The notes: generated by a model not told the origin, from the letters alone. A stretch of DNA of 64,000 nucleotides from Tilletiopsis washingtonensis (GCF_003144115.1 NW_020311999.1:849583-913582); one strand, 5' to 3'. Numbered from the stretch's first letter, positions 44,373-56,461 are shown. Numbers and translations: made by a program.

Positions 44373-46865
44373 ATGCGCACCTTCTCGCGCCCCACTGCGG
44401 CCGCACTGCGCACGGCCAGTGCACGTCCCGTGCGTCGGCTTGCCACGCATGCCGCGTTGCCGGCGAGCGCTGCCGGCGTGCCGCAGACGTTCATCGAGAA
44501 GGTCATCCAGTCGCACGCCGTCGACCTGCGCCGCGGGCAGCGCGTGCTCGCCGGCGACTACCTCGCCATTCGCCCCGCGCAGGTCATGACGCACGACAAC
44601 ACGGGGCCGTGCATCTCCAAGTGAGTGCGGGTGCGCAGAGGTGCGGCAGGCAGTCAGATCTGGCGCATACAGGTGCACGGCGGGCGAGCTTGGTGGCAGG
44701 CAAGCGATGTGGCCGGCGATGTGGCAGGCCGGCGGTGTGGCAAGCATGCTGCACTGCAGGCCACGCGCAAAGAGTTGCAAAGAGAGACTGCTGCAACGCC
44801 GGTGCACATCGCACTGCAGCGCACTGCAAGGCTGGGTCACTCGGCTGGGCCGCTCGGCTGACGCTGCACCAGATTCCGCTCCATCGGCGCCACACAGATC
44901 AAGAACCCCGCACAGGTCGTCTTTGCGCTGGACCACGACGTGCAGAACAAGTCGGCCAAAAACCTCGAAAAGTACTCGAAGATCGAGACGTTTGCGCGGC
45001 AGCAGGGCGTCGACTTCTACCCCGCGGGCCGCGGCATCGGGCACCAGGTCATGGTCGAGGAGGGCTACGCGTTTCCGCAGACGCTCGCCGTCGCCTCGGA
45101 CAGCCACAGCAACATGTACGGCGGCGTCGGCTGCGTCGGCACGCCCGTCGTGCGCACCGACGCCGCCGCCATCTGGGCGACGGGGCAGACGTGGTGGCAG
45201 ATTCCCGAGGTCGTCAAGGTCGAGCTCAGCGGCCGCCTGCCCGCCGGCGTGACGGGCAAGGACGTGATCGTGGCGCTCTGCGGCTACTTCAACGAGGACC
45301 AGGTGCTCAACGCCGCCATCGAGTTCACCGGCGACGGCATCGACGCGCTCAGCGTCGACGAGCGCCTGGCGATCGCCAACATGACGACGGAGTGGGGCGC
45401 GCTGGCCGGCGTCTTTCCCGTCGACAACGTCACGCTGAGCTGGTACGAGGCGGCGATCCGGCGCATGGACAAGCTCAACTTCCAGGTCGGCTCGTCGCCG
45501 AGCCGGTCAGCGTCGCACCCGCGCCTCAATATGGAGCGCCTCGACGACCTCTCGCGCAACATCATCACGCCCGATGCAGACGCCTTCTACTCGAAGCACC
45601 TGCGCCTCGACCTCTCCACGCTGGCGCCGCACGTCAGTGGGCCCAACAGCGTCAAGGTCTCCACGCCGCTGTCTTCGCTGGCACAGCAGAACATCGCCAT
45701 CCACAAGGCGTATCTTGTGTCGTGCGTCAACTCGCGCGCCTCGGACCTGAAGGCTGCGGCGGACGTCATGCGCGGCAAGAAGGTTGCCGATGGCGTCGAG
45801 TTCTACGTGGCCGCCGCGAGCAGCGTCGTGCAGCGCGAGAGCGAGGAGGCGGGCCACTGGGGCGACCTGCTGGCTGCCGGCGCGCGGCCACTGCCGGCAG
45901 GCTGCGGGCCGTGCATCGGCCTTGGCGTGGGTCTGCTGGAGGATGGCGAGGTCGGCATCTCGGCGACAAATCGCAACTACAAGGGCCGCATGGGCAGTCC
46001 CAACGCGATGGCCTATCTTGCCAGCCCGGCCGTCGTCGCTGCGAGTGCCGTCGAGGGCCGCATCTGCGCGCCGGGCGAGCTCGACCCCGCGCTGCTGCCG
46101 GCAGCTGACGGCCTGCAGTTCTCGATGACGCTCGGTACGAAGGCGGCGCCGTCTGGCGCGTCCGAGGACGGCACCGGCCCGAGCCCCGACGCCGCGGCGA
46201 GCGAGGACCTGCTGCTGCCCGGCTTCCCGACGGCCTTCACGGGCCCGCTCGTCTTTGCGCCGCAGGACAACCTCAACACCGACGGCATCTACCCGGGCAA
46301 GTACACGTACCAGGACGACATTACGGCCGAGCGGCAGGCCGAGGTCGTGATGGAGAACTACGACCCCAACTTTGCCGCCACGGTGGCCTCGCTGCGCAGC
46401 TCTGCCTCGGGCTCGACGCCGGACGGCGCGCGCCGCGGCGTCGTGCTCGTGAGCGGCTACAACTTCGGCACGGGCTCGTCGCGCGAGCAGGCCGCCACGG
46501 CGCTCAAGCACGCCGGCGTGCCCCTCGTGCTCGCCGGCAGCTTTGGCGACATTTTCAAGCGCAACGCCATCAACAACGGCCTCGTGTGCCTCGAGTGCCC
46601 CGAGCTCGTCGACGACCTGACGCGCGAGTACGCGCGCGACGGCGCGCGCGGCGCCGGCGGCAAGCAGCAGGGCGAGATCAGCGTGCTGCTGCAGGGCGCC
46701 GACATTAGCGTGTCGAGCGCCGACGGCAAGCTGACGCTCAAGCTGGCCGACGGCACGGAGCGCATCTACACGACGCGGCCTGCGGGCGTCGGCGCGGCCG
46801 TGCAGGACATCTGGACCGCGGGCGGCCTCGAGGCATGGGTCAAGCGGCGCATCGGCGCGGCATGA
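44373..46865 (+). CDS. LYS4: Homoaconitase, mitochondrial (lysine biosynthesis)
   Basis: Second step of the fungal alpha-aminoadipate lysine pathway: homocitrate to homoisocitrate through homoaconitate. Exon 1 ends 44620; exon 2 begins at about 44873 and runs to the stop, about 745 residues. The N-terminus MRTFSRPTAAALRTASARPV is a mitochondrial presequence. The core follows: FIEKVIQSHAVDLRRGQRVL, VMTHDNTGPCISKF, FYPAGRGIGHQVMVEEGY and ASDSHSNMYGGVGCVGTPVV. The [4Fe-4S] ligands are visible in VSCVNSR and in AGCGPCIGLG. The C-terminal swivel domain holds GYNFGTGSSREQAATAL and SFGDIFKRNAINNG. This pathway supports the fungal assignment. The intron is about 250 nt, longer than usual, and contains imperfect repeats (GATGTGGCCGGCGATGTGGC). 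Convergent with the SOG2 gene. Confidence 0.96.
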
Positions 46866-46936
46866 GCCGGGGATGACATCGACATATGTTACAGATGGAT
46901 GGGCCTGATACACGGAGCAGAGGAGAGATGCAGCGC

Positions 46937-49900
46937 CTAGGGCGCTGCTCGTGAGGTCGTGCTGGATGAGGGGGGCGCAAGGAAGTCTGTACGATGGAGG
47001 GAGTCAGTGACGGCAGAGCGCGTCCCGCAAGTGCCGCCTGATACGCACGCAGATGCAGCGTCAAGTCCTTGGCGCCCGAGGTCAGCTCGGCGAGGGCACG
47101 CATGATGCTGCGCGGGAAGCTGTGCTCCACGCTGGCCGCCTTGACCTGCATGGAGATCGAGATGATGGCCTGCGGAAGATGATCAGCCTTGCGTCGCCCG
47201 CACTGCGGCAGGTCGACTCACCCGAACAAAGTGACTCGACTCCTCCCACAGACGGCGGCCGTCGGCCGCATTGACGTGGAAGGACGAGTCGCCGGTGGCC
47301 TCCTGCTCGGCCTCGGCGTCCTCCTGCACCTTGTCGAGCGTGCTGACGAGGCGGCGCGTCAGCTCGCCCGTGCTGACGCCGAGCTCGCGCAGCTCGCGCA
47401 GTCGCCGGCTGGCGCCCGTGCTCGACGAGCTGCTGCCGTCGTCGAACGCGTCTGAGCTGTGCGGGCCGCGCGCCGAGCTCGGGCTCAGCGTCGCCTTGAT
47501 GGATGACTCGGGTGTGGGCGACATCGGGCCTGCGCCGCGCACGCCAAGCGACGCGAGGTGCTCGAGCAGCGAGGTCCAAACGCCAGACGCCACTGAGGTC
47601 ACTTGCGCGACAAGCTCGATGAGGTGTCCGTCGACGACGGGCCGGCCTTGGCCTGCGTATGTCGCAGTCGTGATCGGCATGGACGGCACTCGCGCCTCGC
47701 TGGCATTAGACGCGGCACGTTGGGCCCTGCGCGCTCCGAGCGGCGACTCGCTCACAGAGCGCGCGCTGCCCGGGAAGCGCATAGTGGCAGCAGGAGCCGA
47801 GACGCCGCCCCACTGCGCTTGCTGAGCAGCCATGCTGTGCGTGCCCTGCACGCCTGCCGTCTGGGCCGCGCCCGGCCCGGGCGTGTTCGGCGACCAGACC
47901 GATTCCTCGACTGCGCTGTCGGTCCCCGCGAAGCCTGCCGACGGCAGCGAAGGAGTGGCGTACGGAAGCGTGCCGGACGCAGGTGGTGCCCGTCGGCGCT
48001 GCGACGCAAGCTCGTCCGCATCAAAGGGCGGCAGCGAGCCCGGCAGAATCGTGGCGCCCTGTGCCACATCTTGTGCGCTGAATGAGCCGGCGTGCCGCCG
48101 TCTTTGCCCGCGCACGATGATCGAGGCGTTCGGACGTGCAGTCTTGAGCGCATTCGGAGACGTGGCCTCTGCGATGCTCGGAAGCGTCGACGTCGCCGGT
48201 GAGGTGTGCTGAGGTGTCCCAGCCGATGTCGACGGCGCCTGTGCCAGGTACGGCAGCACGGCGTCGACCTGCGGCGCCATGAGAGCCCACGCTGTGCTGA
48301 CTTCGGCCATGCTGCCGTACAGCATGAGCAGCAGGGTTCGCGTATACCGCACATCGGCCTTGCTCTGCAGCGCCCGCAGCTGCAGTTGCAGAACGCTGAC
48401 GACCTTGCGGAAGGTGGCCACGCTGTCGCGACTGGCAATTAGCACACCTCGGATGACCGACGGCTCAGGCGTGCCGCGACGCGACAGGCTGTCGAAGCGA
48501 TCGAGCGAGTTGATGAGGGCGCCCATGCTCTTGCTCGCGACGTCGAGCACGCGGCGGAACTGGCCAGAGACGCGCTCGTCGGTGGCGAAAAGAATGTACT
48601 GCTTCAGCGCAGTGTGGATCTGGCTGAGCGCGTACAAGACGCCGCGTGTGGCGTCGACGAACTTGAGCACGGCATCCGGCACCGCCTTGCTGATCGTCGA
48701 AGGTGGCAGCGTCGACAGCCGACGGAAGTAGCTGTTGCGCTCGACCTCGACAGCACCCGAGTCGTCAGCGCCGGGTGCAGGTGGCATCTTGCCGGCAGTG
48801 GGTATTTGCCTGAGAGGCGAGGCGATCACAGGCCGTGCGTCGTTCCTCCGCAGCGCATCGAGTGGACTGCCGCCGCCGCTGCTGCTGCCCGCTGCGAACG
48901 ACGACGTCAGGCTGAGCTTCCGCAGCCCGCTTGGTGCAGAGCCGCTCGGTGATGACGACGGTGTCTCCGCGTTCGCACTGTGCAACTGAGGCAATGGCGG
49001 CCGCCGCAGTGGCCCGAAGGGGCGACGCAGCGTGCTCTCGTTGCGTCCTTCGTCGGCACCCGCAGAAAGGCTCTCGAGTGACTCGGAGCTCTCGGTGCGG
49101 ACAAAAGCCAGTGGACTCGAGAACGTGCGGAGCTCCGGCAGAGACTTCTTCGTCCGCAGCACGCCTCGCCTTGAGCTGTTGCCGGGCTGCCCGACAGAGT
49201 GCGAGTTGTTGCGCCCATGCCCGGAAGGCTTCGCGCCCTGAGCATCGCTGGTAGGTCCTCCGAGTTGCTCTGAGCCAGACGGGCCTTGATCCGGCGTCGC
49301 AATCGTCCGCGGAGCGTTGCCTGGCGCACTCTCGAGGGCCATGGGTGGTGTCGCCGGCAGCATCGGACGCGCGCTGTCGTCGACTGTGTCGTGCTCAACG
49401 TCCAGAACCGGGAGAGCGCTGTTCGGCGCCACGATTTCGCCTCTGGCACTCGTGCCTTGGGCGACGAAGGCGCTCTGAAGGTCCTCCTCCGCCTCTACCT
49501 GCACCTCGACATCTGCTTCCGCACGAGGCGCAGACGGCGAGTGATTGGCGTCATCGACCTCATCGACGACCGGCTCTCGGACCGGCTTGTCTGACTCTGC
49601 GAGCGCCGTCTCCTCCGCTGCCTCTTCAGCAGGTGCGGATTCGGCGACAGGAAGAACGAGCAGCTGGCCCACCTCTCGCTCGTCATCGCTGCCCGCACCT
49701 GTCGCCGGGTCTCTGGCGACTTCCCTTCTTCCGCCCGCAGGCGAAGAAACCGGTTCTGAAAGAGCTCGCGTGAGCCTCTGGGCTTGCCGCCCGCTGTGTT
49801 CGACCCACCTTGGTGCTCCTTGATCCAGCCCTTCACCTGCCCGATCCAGCCAGCCATGTGCCGGTCCTCCGCCTTCTTCTTGGCATTCGCGATGGCATCC

Positions 49901-51059
49901 TTTTCCTCGCGTCGGTCGCGCGCAGTAGACCCAGGCACGCTGCCAGGCAGCGGCAGCGACAGCTTGGGCACTGCGGGCATCACCGAGATGTGTGGTGGCG
50001 GCCACTCGATTGGATTCTGCTCTACCTTGAGGATGCGCAGATGACGCATGTGCGCCAGCCAGGCGGGCAGCCGCCGCAGGCGATTGTTCGATATTGAGAG
50101 CACCTGTGTGGGGTGTCAGACACGGTCAATGATCGGGGCCGCTCGACCAACTCACTCGCAAGTTGATCAGCCGCCCCGGATCGGCTGGCAGTTTGCGGAT
50201 CTTGTTGCGGCTGATGTCGAGGATCTCGAGCGACGGCAGCTCGCAGAGCTAGGAAGGAGCAGCATGCTTCAGACCACTGTCTGTGCGCAGCATCGGCATC
50301 TCGCTGACTCACCACTTGCGGGAACTGCGAGATCATGTTGGCGCGGATGTTGAGGTAGCGCAGCCGCGAGAGCTGCGCGAAGTTGTCCGGCAGCCGCGTG
50401 ATGATGTTGTAGCCCAGCGCGAGCCTGAGCAAGCAAGGAGTGATTAGGCCAGACAGCGGACAGTGCGACAGAGGAGGCACCGCTGCCGGAGAGCGCAAGC
50501 CGGCGGGCAGACAATCGCACCGGCATCGCCGGACCAAGCGCTGCCAGTTCCCTCGCACTCACCTGACGATCTCCTCGCGCAGCACATCGGCCATCTCATC
50601 CGGCAGCGAGGCAATCTTGCGATGGCACAGATCCAGCGTGTCCAGCGGCGTGCCGATGCTGCTGCTCTGCTGCGTGTGGCCGCGCGAGCCTGTCCTGCGG
50701 CTCGAGCCGCTCGGGACGCTCTGCTGCTCGTCGCGCCGCCCAGCCTCGACGCCAGCGCCATCGGGCCCAGCGGGTGAGAGCCGGAGCTCCACGATCAGCG
50801 CCATCAGCTCATCCTCGCCCGTGATCTCCGTCGCCCCTCGGCCAGTGGCGGCGCCTGTCTTGAGCGTGAGAGGCGCAGTCAGGGCGGCCGGTGCGGCGGC
50901 GTCCGCCAGCGAGTCGGTCGAGAGGCTGACAGGCGGAGCCAGCAGCGCACCTGCGTCGGAGCCGCGGTGCTGCAGCGCGCTGCTGGCATCCTCGCTGGCG
51001 GTGGCGAAGCTCTGAGTCGGGGAGACAGCGCCGTCGACGTCCAGGCGCGGATGCGCCAT
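46937..51059 (-). CDS. SOG2-type RAM-pathway protein (leucine-rich repeats)
   Basis: Scaffold of the RAM network that acts with the NDR kinase Cbk1 and Kic1 to control polarity, cell separation and morphogenesis. It starts MAHPRLDVDGAVSPTQ, then LDTLDLCHRKIASLP. Leucine-rich repeats are split over short exons: LALGYNIITRLPDNFAQLSR, LRYLNIRANMISQFP, ILDISRNKIRKLP, VLSISNNRLRRLPAWL and ILKVEQNPIEWPP. A long disordered middle follows, and then the SOG2-specific domain (YFRRLSTLPPSTISKAVPDA, LKFVDATRGVLYALSQI, LINSLDRFDSLSRRG, LLLMLYGSMAEVSTAWALM). The C-terminal coding exons are small: the frame is carried through an intron after HFVR and another near 47050, ending at 46937 rather than at the longer read-through frame. 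About 1270 residues. Confidence 0.88.
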
Positions 51060-51378
51060 GGGCGCTGTGCGCGTGCGAGTGCCAGACTCGCGGCGACGGC
51101 AGCGTGCGGATAGAGCGGCGCAGAGGAAGCGGACGCCGCTGCAGCACTTGCCGCCGCGCCGAGGAGGATGCTGCGGCGAGTGCGGTGAGACGAGCCAGCC
51201 GCCTGCAGCTGAGGGCTGAGGGTGTGGTGGAGAGGGGCCAAGAGCTCTGGCCTGTGCGCGTCCGGGGGTCCGGCACGGCTGCTGACGTCAGCACCGCGCG
51301 CCCACAGCAGTGCCGCGACCAGCACGTCTGGCTTGGCTCCGCACCACCACCTCCATCCTCCTCTCCCTTGCCGCAGCC
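51060..51378. promoter_or_regulatory. Divergent promoter region, SOG2 / LSM5
   Basis: About 320 bp between two divergent starts. C/T-rich next to LSM5 (CACCACCTCCATCC). No other motif noted. Confidence 0.45.
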
Positions 51379-52241
51379 ATGGCTCCTCCGGCTGCATCGG
51401 CCGCGGCGCCGCCCGCCAACGTCTCCGCCGTGCTGCCGCTCGAGCTCATGGACCGCTGCATCGGCAGCAGCGTGTGGGTCATCATGAAGAGCGACGGCCG
51501 CGAGATCGTCGGCACGCTCCGCGGCTTCGACGACTACGTCAGTGAGTACGCAAGCACGTGCCCTGTGGGCACGGGAGATGCAGACGGCGAGACCATGTCC
51601 CCGAGATAGGTATTTGTGTGGCTGGAGCATGAGCAGAGGCCGGCGAGCGCCGAGATCCGTCTCGGTGCTCGTCCCGGCGAGGCAAGGATGTCTCGTGGTC
51701 GCGCTGGCCTGGTCCACAATTGGCAGGCTTGTGGCTTGTGCCGCACAGCAACACAGCATCACTTTGTCGCCGTTGCGGCCAAAGGTCTGCCAACCCTCGT
51801 GCGTGGTCTGTGCATGGCAGCACAAGCAGAGGCAGTGGCTGCGCGCGAGGGCCAGCGCTTCGCACGGACGAGCGATGTGCCTTTGCAGCACCTGCACAGC
51901 CATGAGCTTGCTCTCGGGCGCATACTCTGCAGCGGTACGCAGAGCGCTGCAAGAAAGCCAGCTGCGCTCTTCCGTGGTAGTGTGGAAGCTCCACCGCGGG
52001 TTTGCTGACAAGTCGCTGCGCGCAGACATGGTGCTGGACGATGTGACGGAGTACGAGGGACGGGGGGACAGTCGCAAGGTGACGAAGCTGAAGCAGACGC
52101 TGCTCAACGGCGCCAACATCTGCCTGGTGAGTATGCTGCGCAGATATTGCCAGCGAGCCCTCGCGACATGCGCCGCAAGCGCAGGGCTGACTCTGGCCTC
52201 GCTCGCAGATGATCCCGGGCGGCACCGGCCCGTCCGAGTAG
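51379..52241 (+). CDS. LSM5: U6 snRNA-associated Sm-like protein LSm5
   Basis: Subunit of the Lsm2-8 ring on U6 snRNA and the Lsm1-7 ring in mRNA decay. Exons 51379-51541, 52026-52127 and 52209-52241 give 98 residues. The Sm fold is intact: [20 protein letters not shown], then [15 protein letters not shown] (Sm1 motif), VLDDVTEYE, and the Sm2 stretch [17 protein letters not shown] ending TGPSE. Intron 1 is 484 nt (51542-52025), almost ten times the usual length here; its acceptor is preceded by GCTGAC. No coding or clear snoRNA signature was found inside it. Converges on the first F-box gene with about 98 bp between the stops. Confidence 0.95.
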
Positions 52242-52339
52242 ACCTCAGCGCCGAGCCGCCGCGCTTCCCACTCGAACACGATCGCGCGCTTTCTCGACGA
52301 CGCAGCGTGACGTGTTCAGTTGTACAATTGAATACAGCC

Positions 52340-53840
52340 CTATTCTCGCCAGACATCGATCGCCCCGCCGCCGGACCACGCCTCCGTCACGAGCGCACCC
52401 ATGCAGCCCAGCGCGCCGCCGCCCCAGACCATGCCCTCTGGATCGGCCTCCCAGTCGCCCGTCGCGGCGTTCGCTGCGGACTGCAGGCGCGCCTCCTCCT
52501 CGAGCCGTGCAGCCTCGCGCATTTGCTGCTTCTCGGCCTGCACTGCCGTCCACGCCTCGTCGCCGAGCTCCGCACGCGCCACGCCTGCGTGCTCGAACGC
52601 TTGCAGGGCCTGCCGGCAGCGCGCCTCGTGTCCTTCGCGCGGCAGGAGAGTGACGTGCGCGAGGCGCGGCAGTCGGCCTTGCTGTTGCGCGTCCATGACC
52701 AGCTCCAGGCAACGGACGCTTGGCTCGAAGACGCGCAGTCGGCTGATGCGGTGGCCGAGCATGCGCAGCAGGTCTTGCGAGAAGAGGCGACCATCGAGCT
52801 CGAGCTCAAGGGCAGCGTGGCTGGACACGATGCTTGACTGTGCGCCGTGTGCCGCTTCCAGTGCCTCGCTGAGATGCCGCGCGTACACGCGCTTGAGCCC
52901 GCCGAGGAAGAGGTGCGAGAGGCGCGATGCAGCCGGGCTGGCGAGGAATGCGCCGAGAGCTGGCCCGCTGACTGGCGATCGCCGGATCTCGAGCGACTCG
53001 AGCACTGTGTTGGAAGACCTGGCCATGCGCGTGAAGAGGGAGCCACCTGCCACAGCCGTTGCGCGGCTCGAAGTCAGCACGAGGCGGCGCAGCTCAGGCG
53101 CCCGTGCGATGGCGTCACCGAGGTCACTGGCTGCCTTGCTGACGCCCGCGGTGCCGCGGCAGGGGCAAGTCCGCAGGCCCGAAACGTTGAGCGAGCGCAG
53201 CGGCAGCGAGTCGAGGACGAGGGCGACCGAGTCGACGTCGCAGTGCTTCGTCTTGAAGGTCAGGTGTCGCAGGTCCGTGGCCCAAGTGCACAGCGCGACC
53301 GCCAGCGGCGCGCTGAAGGGCAGCGACGACTGCGCGACAGTGAGAGCGCGCAGATTCGGGCACAGACGCACGACGGCACCGAGCAGGCCGCCAGTTGCTG
53401 CGACGTCCACCGGGCCCCGATCTTCCTCCAGCGCGTGGAGGAGGCGCAGCAGCTCGCTCGTCTCGGAGCCGTGCAGCGTGCCAGGCTCCCACAGCACCAG
53501 ATCGCGGATCGCCTCCGCCCGCGACTTGGCCGCCTTCACATCGCCCGCGGGCTTGCGAGGTAGCGGGTGCCCGGACGAGCAGCACGGTGCGCGCTGGCTG
53601 ACATCCACTTGTGATGAGCAGCGTTGAATGAAGCGCAAGATCTGCTCGGCGCCACAGAGGCTAGCGCAGCTCGCCAGCGGCTTCGCGTAGATGTCCTTGG
53701 CTTGATGGCAGGCGAGCGACAGTTGAAGCAACGAGTCCGCGCAAAGCTGATCCGCGATCATGGCACTGAGAGGCAGCTCGGATCAGCCTCGTACCGGACG
53801 TCCCTCCATAAGGTGCTCACTGCACATCGGTCGGCAGCAT
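52340..53840 (-). CDS. F-box and leucine-rich-like protein, copy 1
   Basis: Probable substrate adaptor of an SCF ubiquitin ligase. A 20-nt first coding exon (53840-53821) is joined by a 55-nt intron to 53765-52340, about 480 residues. The join gives MLPTDVHAMIADQLCADSLL followed by QLSLACHQAKDIYAKPL, a canonical F-box shape. Without the micro-exon the protein would start at MIADQL inside the F-box. The rest is a series of Leu-rich segments (LVVRLCPNLRALTVAQ, LRSLNVSG, LRRLVLTSSR, LESLEIRRS, SHLFLGGLKRV). The C-terminal part has a charged helix (AEKQQMREAARLEEEARLQ) and ends AIDVWRE. Target unknown. It lies in tandem with a second F-box protein of the same strand and general layout. Confidence 0.8.
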
Positions 53841-54382
53841 CAAGAAATGGCTGCTGGCGGAGCGGGTCAGCGCATGAAGGGGCGCTGGAGGCACACGCCA
53901 GACCCACCTGGAGTGTGACATGTTGCCTTGCCACATTTTTGGATAGGCTTGGGGGATGGTGATGCGAGAAGCGAGGGGGAAGAGGTGCGAGTCTGTCTCT
54001 TGTGGCTCAGGTCCACGCTGATATAAGCCATGGCTCGCCGTGCCCCCTGCTGCCGACCGCGAGGGTCGCACGGACGTGCAGGCCGCTTGGCCGGCTCCGC
54101 AGGGGGTCAAGCGGAAGGCCGCTCCGCACTGTGGAGGGACGCTGCCGGGCACGTCACTCGACCGCAGAGGTGCCCGAGGGTTCCTGAGTGCTGATGCGAG
54201 GCGTGGGCACGCGATCCTCGAACGGCGCGCCGTGCGCGCGCGCGCGTTATCATGATCTTGCAACCGCGAGGGTCGCCTCACTACGCGCCAAGTCCACTTT
54301 GCGCGCCAGCGTGGCAGCGCCGAGCACCGCGCCCGGGCCGTGGGACGTCTCTACCGGTCGTCGTCGCTGCGCTGTACTCGTC
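53841..54382. other. Intergenic region between the two F-box genes
   Basis: About 540 bp holding the promoter of copy 1 and the 3' flank of copy 2. A GCGCGCGCG stretch at about 54233-54248 stands out. No gene is supported. Confidence 0.4.
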
Positions 54383-56082
54383 CTAGCTCAGCGCAACGCA
54401 TACCCTGCTGCGCCAGACATTCGCATCGGCGCTCCGGATCCACGGCTGCTCGCCGCGCAGCAGCGTGACCTCTTCGACTTCCGTCGTGCCGGCGTAGCGC
54501 TTGACGCGCGCGACTGGCGTCGTGCCCGAGCCGTCGAACTCGACCGTCTCGAGGTTCGGCAGGATGGTCGAGAGCTTGAGAACGCGCTGGCGCAGTGACT
54601 CGATGAAAGGCGGCGATGGCGAGCTGCGAAGGGTCATGGAGCCGTTCTGCGGGCCGCGGCTTGGCATAGAGAGCATGTGCAGAGGGAAGGAGAGCGAGGT
54701 GAGAGACGGAATGAGGGCGAAGATGGGCAGCCATGCGTCCTGTAGAGGTGAGGTTGATCAGCGAACGGCACGCCCTTGCAATGCTGCCGGGCCACGCACC
54801 AGGCTGCCGCTCGGCCTGCAGTCCAGCTTGACGCGCTGCAGCTTCGGTGCGTTGGCGAAGAGCACGCGGACGTCGGTTGGCCGAACGCCTAGGGCAAAGC
54901 TGCCCTCGAGCTCGATGAGTCCGCTCGCCTGGCTCAGGCCCTCCAAGATGCAGCGGCCCTGGGGCGTGGCGACCCAGTTCTGAGGAATGCCGAGGCCGAA
55001 GAGCATGGCATCGAAGCTGAGCAAGCAGCCGTCAGCTATGAGAAAGGAGCCAGGTCACATGCAACGCACCCAATGCCGCCGATGCTTCGCAACTTGTCGC
55101 GCTGGCCTCGGAGGATGTGCACTGCGGCCTCTGCGCTGCCCACAAAGTGTCTCAGCTTGGGCAGCGCATCGTCTGCGATGTTGTCGAGGTAGATGGCTCG
55201 GCCGCTCGCGTCTTCGACGGAAGGCAGCGAGAGGATCTCCAGGCCTGGGTGCCTGTCCATGAAGCGTGCGACCGCTTCTTCGTCTCCAGCGTGATGATGC
55301 GCCAGCTCGAGGATGCGCAGGTGCGGCCATGTGGCCTCGCTCAAGAGCCAGCCGGCATAAGCCACTGCACCGCCGCCGCCCGAAGGGCTGAAGCTGCCGA
55401 GTCGCAGCTCGGTCAGGCCCTGCTGCCGCGCGAGGCTCTGATCGAGCGCCGAGGGCGGCAATGCCGTGATTGCAGTCGAGGGCAGTGAGGTCGTGTAGTA
55501 GATCAGACGCGTCAAGTAGGGCGCATCGAAGATCTTGCACACGCTGCCGTGCACCTCACCGCTGACGTCGACGACTTCGACGTCGTGCAGATGCGGGCAG
55601 TCGCGCCAGATGAGCTGCCACAGGCTGTCCGGCAGGCCGCTCCCGCGCCATGTCAGAGAGGCGAGGCGAGAGGCGCGGCCGATGAAGCTGCGGAGCTCCG
55701 AGGTGTCGCCCTCGACATTGGGTGGCGCTTCGTACACGACGCGACGTACGAGTGGCGCTTGCTCGGACTTGGGCAGAGAGCCGGGCAGCTTGGTGGTGTA
55801 CCACTTGAGGTGTGCCTGCAGCAGCGCATAACAAGATCGTGAAGCCAGCGCCAGCGCGAGAAGGTCCCGAGCGGAGAGGTGCGGCGCTAGCTCGAGGAGC
55901 AGCTCGGGCGGCAGGCGAGGCTCCTGCTCGCGATCAGGAGCTGGCGCCTCCTCGGCGAGAGGAGCAGGCTCATGCTCGATGCTCGTCTCTTGCGCAGTCT
56001 GCATTTCCGCCTCAGCCTTGCCCTCCGCTGCAGAAGAGGACGATAGCAGATAGTCGAGCGCCATCGCGGCGAGGAACGGCAT
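54383..56082 (-). CDS. F-box and leucine-rich-like protein, copy 2
   Basis: Second probable SCF adaptor, about 530 residues in three exons. The start is taken at MPFLAAMALDYLL. An acidic Glu/Ala-rich lead (EPAPLAEEAPAPDREQE) precedes the F-box LPPELLLELAPHLSARDLLA-LALASRSCYALL. Leucine-rich segments follow: LRSFIGRASRLASLTW, LHDVEVVDVSG, LTRLIYYTTSLPS, LRILELAHHHAGDEE, LEILSLPSVEDASGR, and LPKLRHFVGSAEA. Short exons encode MLFGLGIPQNWVATPQGR and the C-terminal LPNLETVEFDGSGT, VEEVTLLRGEQPW and RSRVCVALS. Tandem with copy 1 and of similar plan, but sequence similarity by eye is low. Target unknown. Confidence 0.8.
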
Positions 56083-56461
56083 AGCGCCCGCTCGTCTGCT
56101 GCCGTGATGAGTAGCGCAGCGGGAGCCCGCCCGGCAGGACGCTCTCGCAGTGGCGCCCGGCCAGCCTCTTGGTCGACGAACGCAGATGCCTTGCGTGTGC
56201 TCAGCCTGTCTTGTTACCGCTGCTCTTGCTGCCTTGATGATCTGGACGAGGTGCGGTGAGAGGCGTGTGCGCTGCTCAGGTGCTCCACATGATGGAGTGG
56301 CCCATGCGCAGGCGGCTCGATTTTGTAGTACCGCGTACACGTGACGTTATCCGCTGACATGAGCGAATACAACTGACTACAACTGCCGGCGGCGCAGGAA
56401 GATTGATGAGGCAGCTCAGGCGGCGCTGCTCCACACTTTCGTTCCCTCCACCACAACCACC
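56083..56461. promoter_or_regulatory. Divergent promoter region, F-box copy 2 / SDHAF2
   Basis: About 380 bp between two divergent starts; GATGGAGTGG and CTCCACAC motifs lie near the SDHAF2 side. No TATA box is clear. Confidence 0.4.

Noticed and set aside
46840-47151. Read-through C-terminus of the SOG2 gene overlapping the homoaconitase stop
   Set aside because: A GTGCGT donor, a CTGAC branch site and a CAG acceptor near 47050-46980 give a shorter, cleaner last exon ending at 46937.
51542-52025. snoRNA in the long LSM5 intron
   Set aside because: No box C (RTGATGA) with matching box D or H/ACA pair was found by eye.
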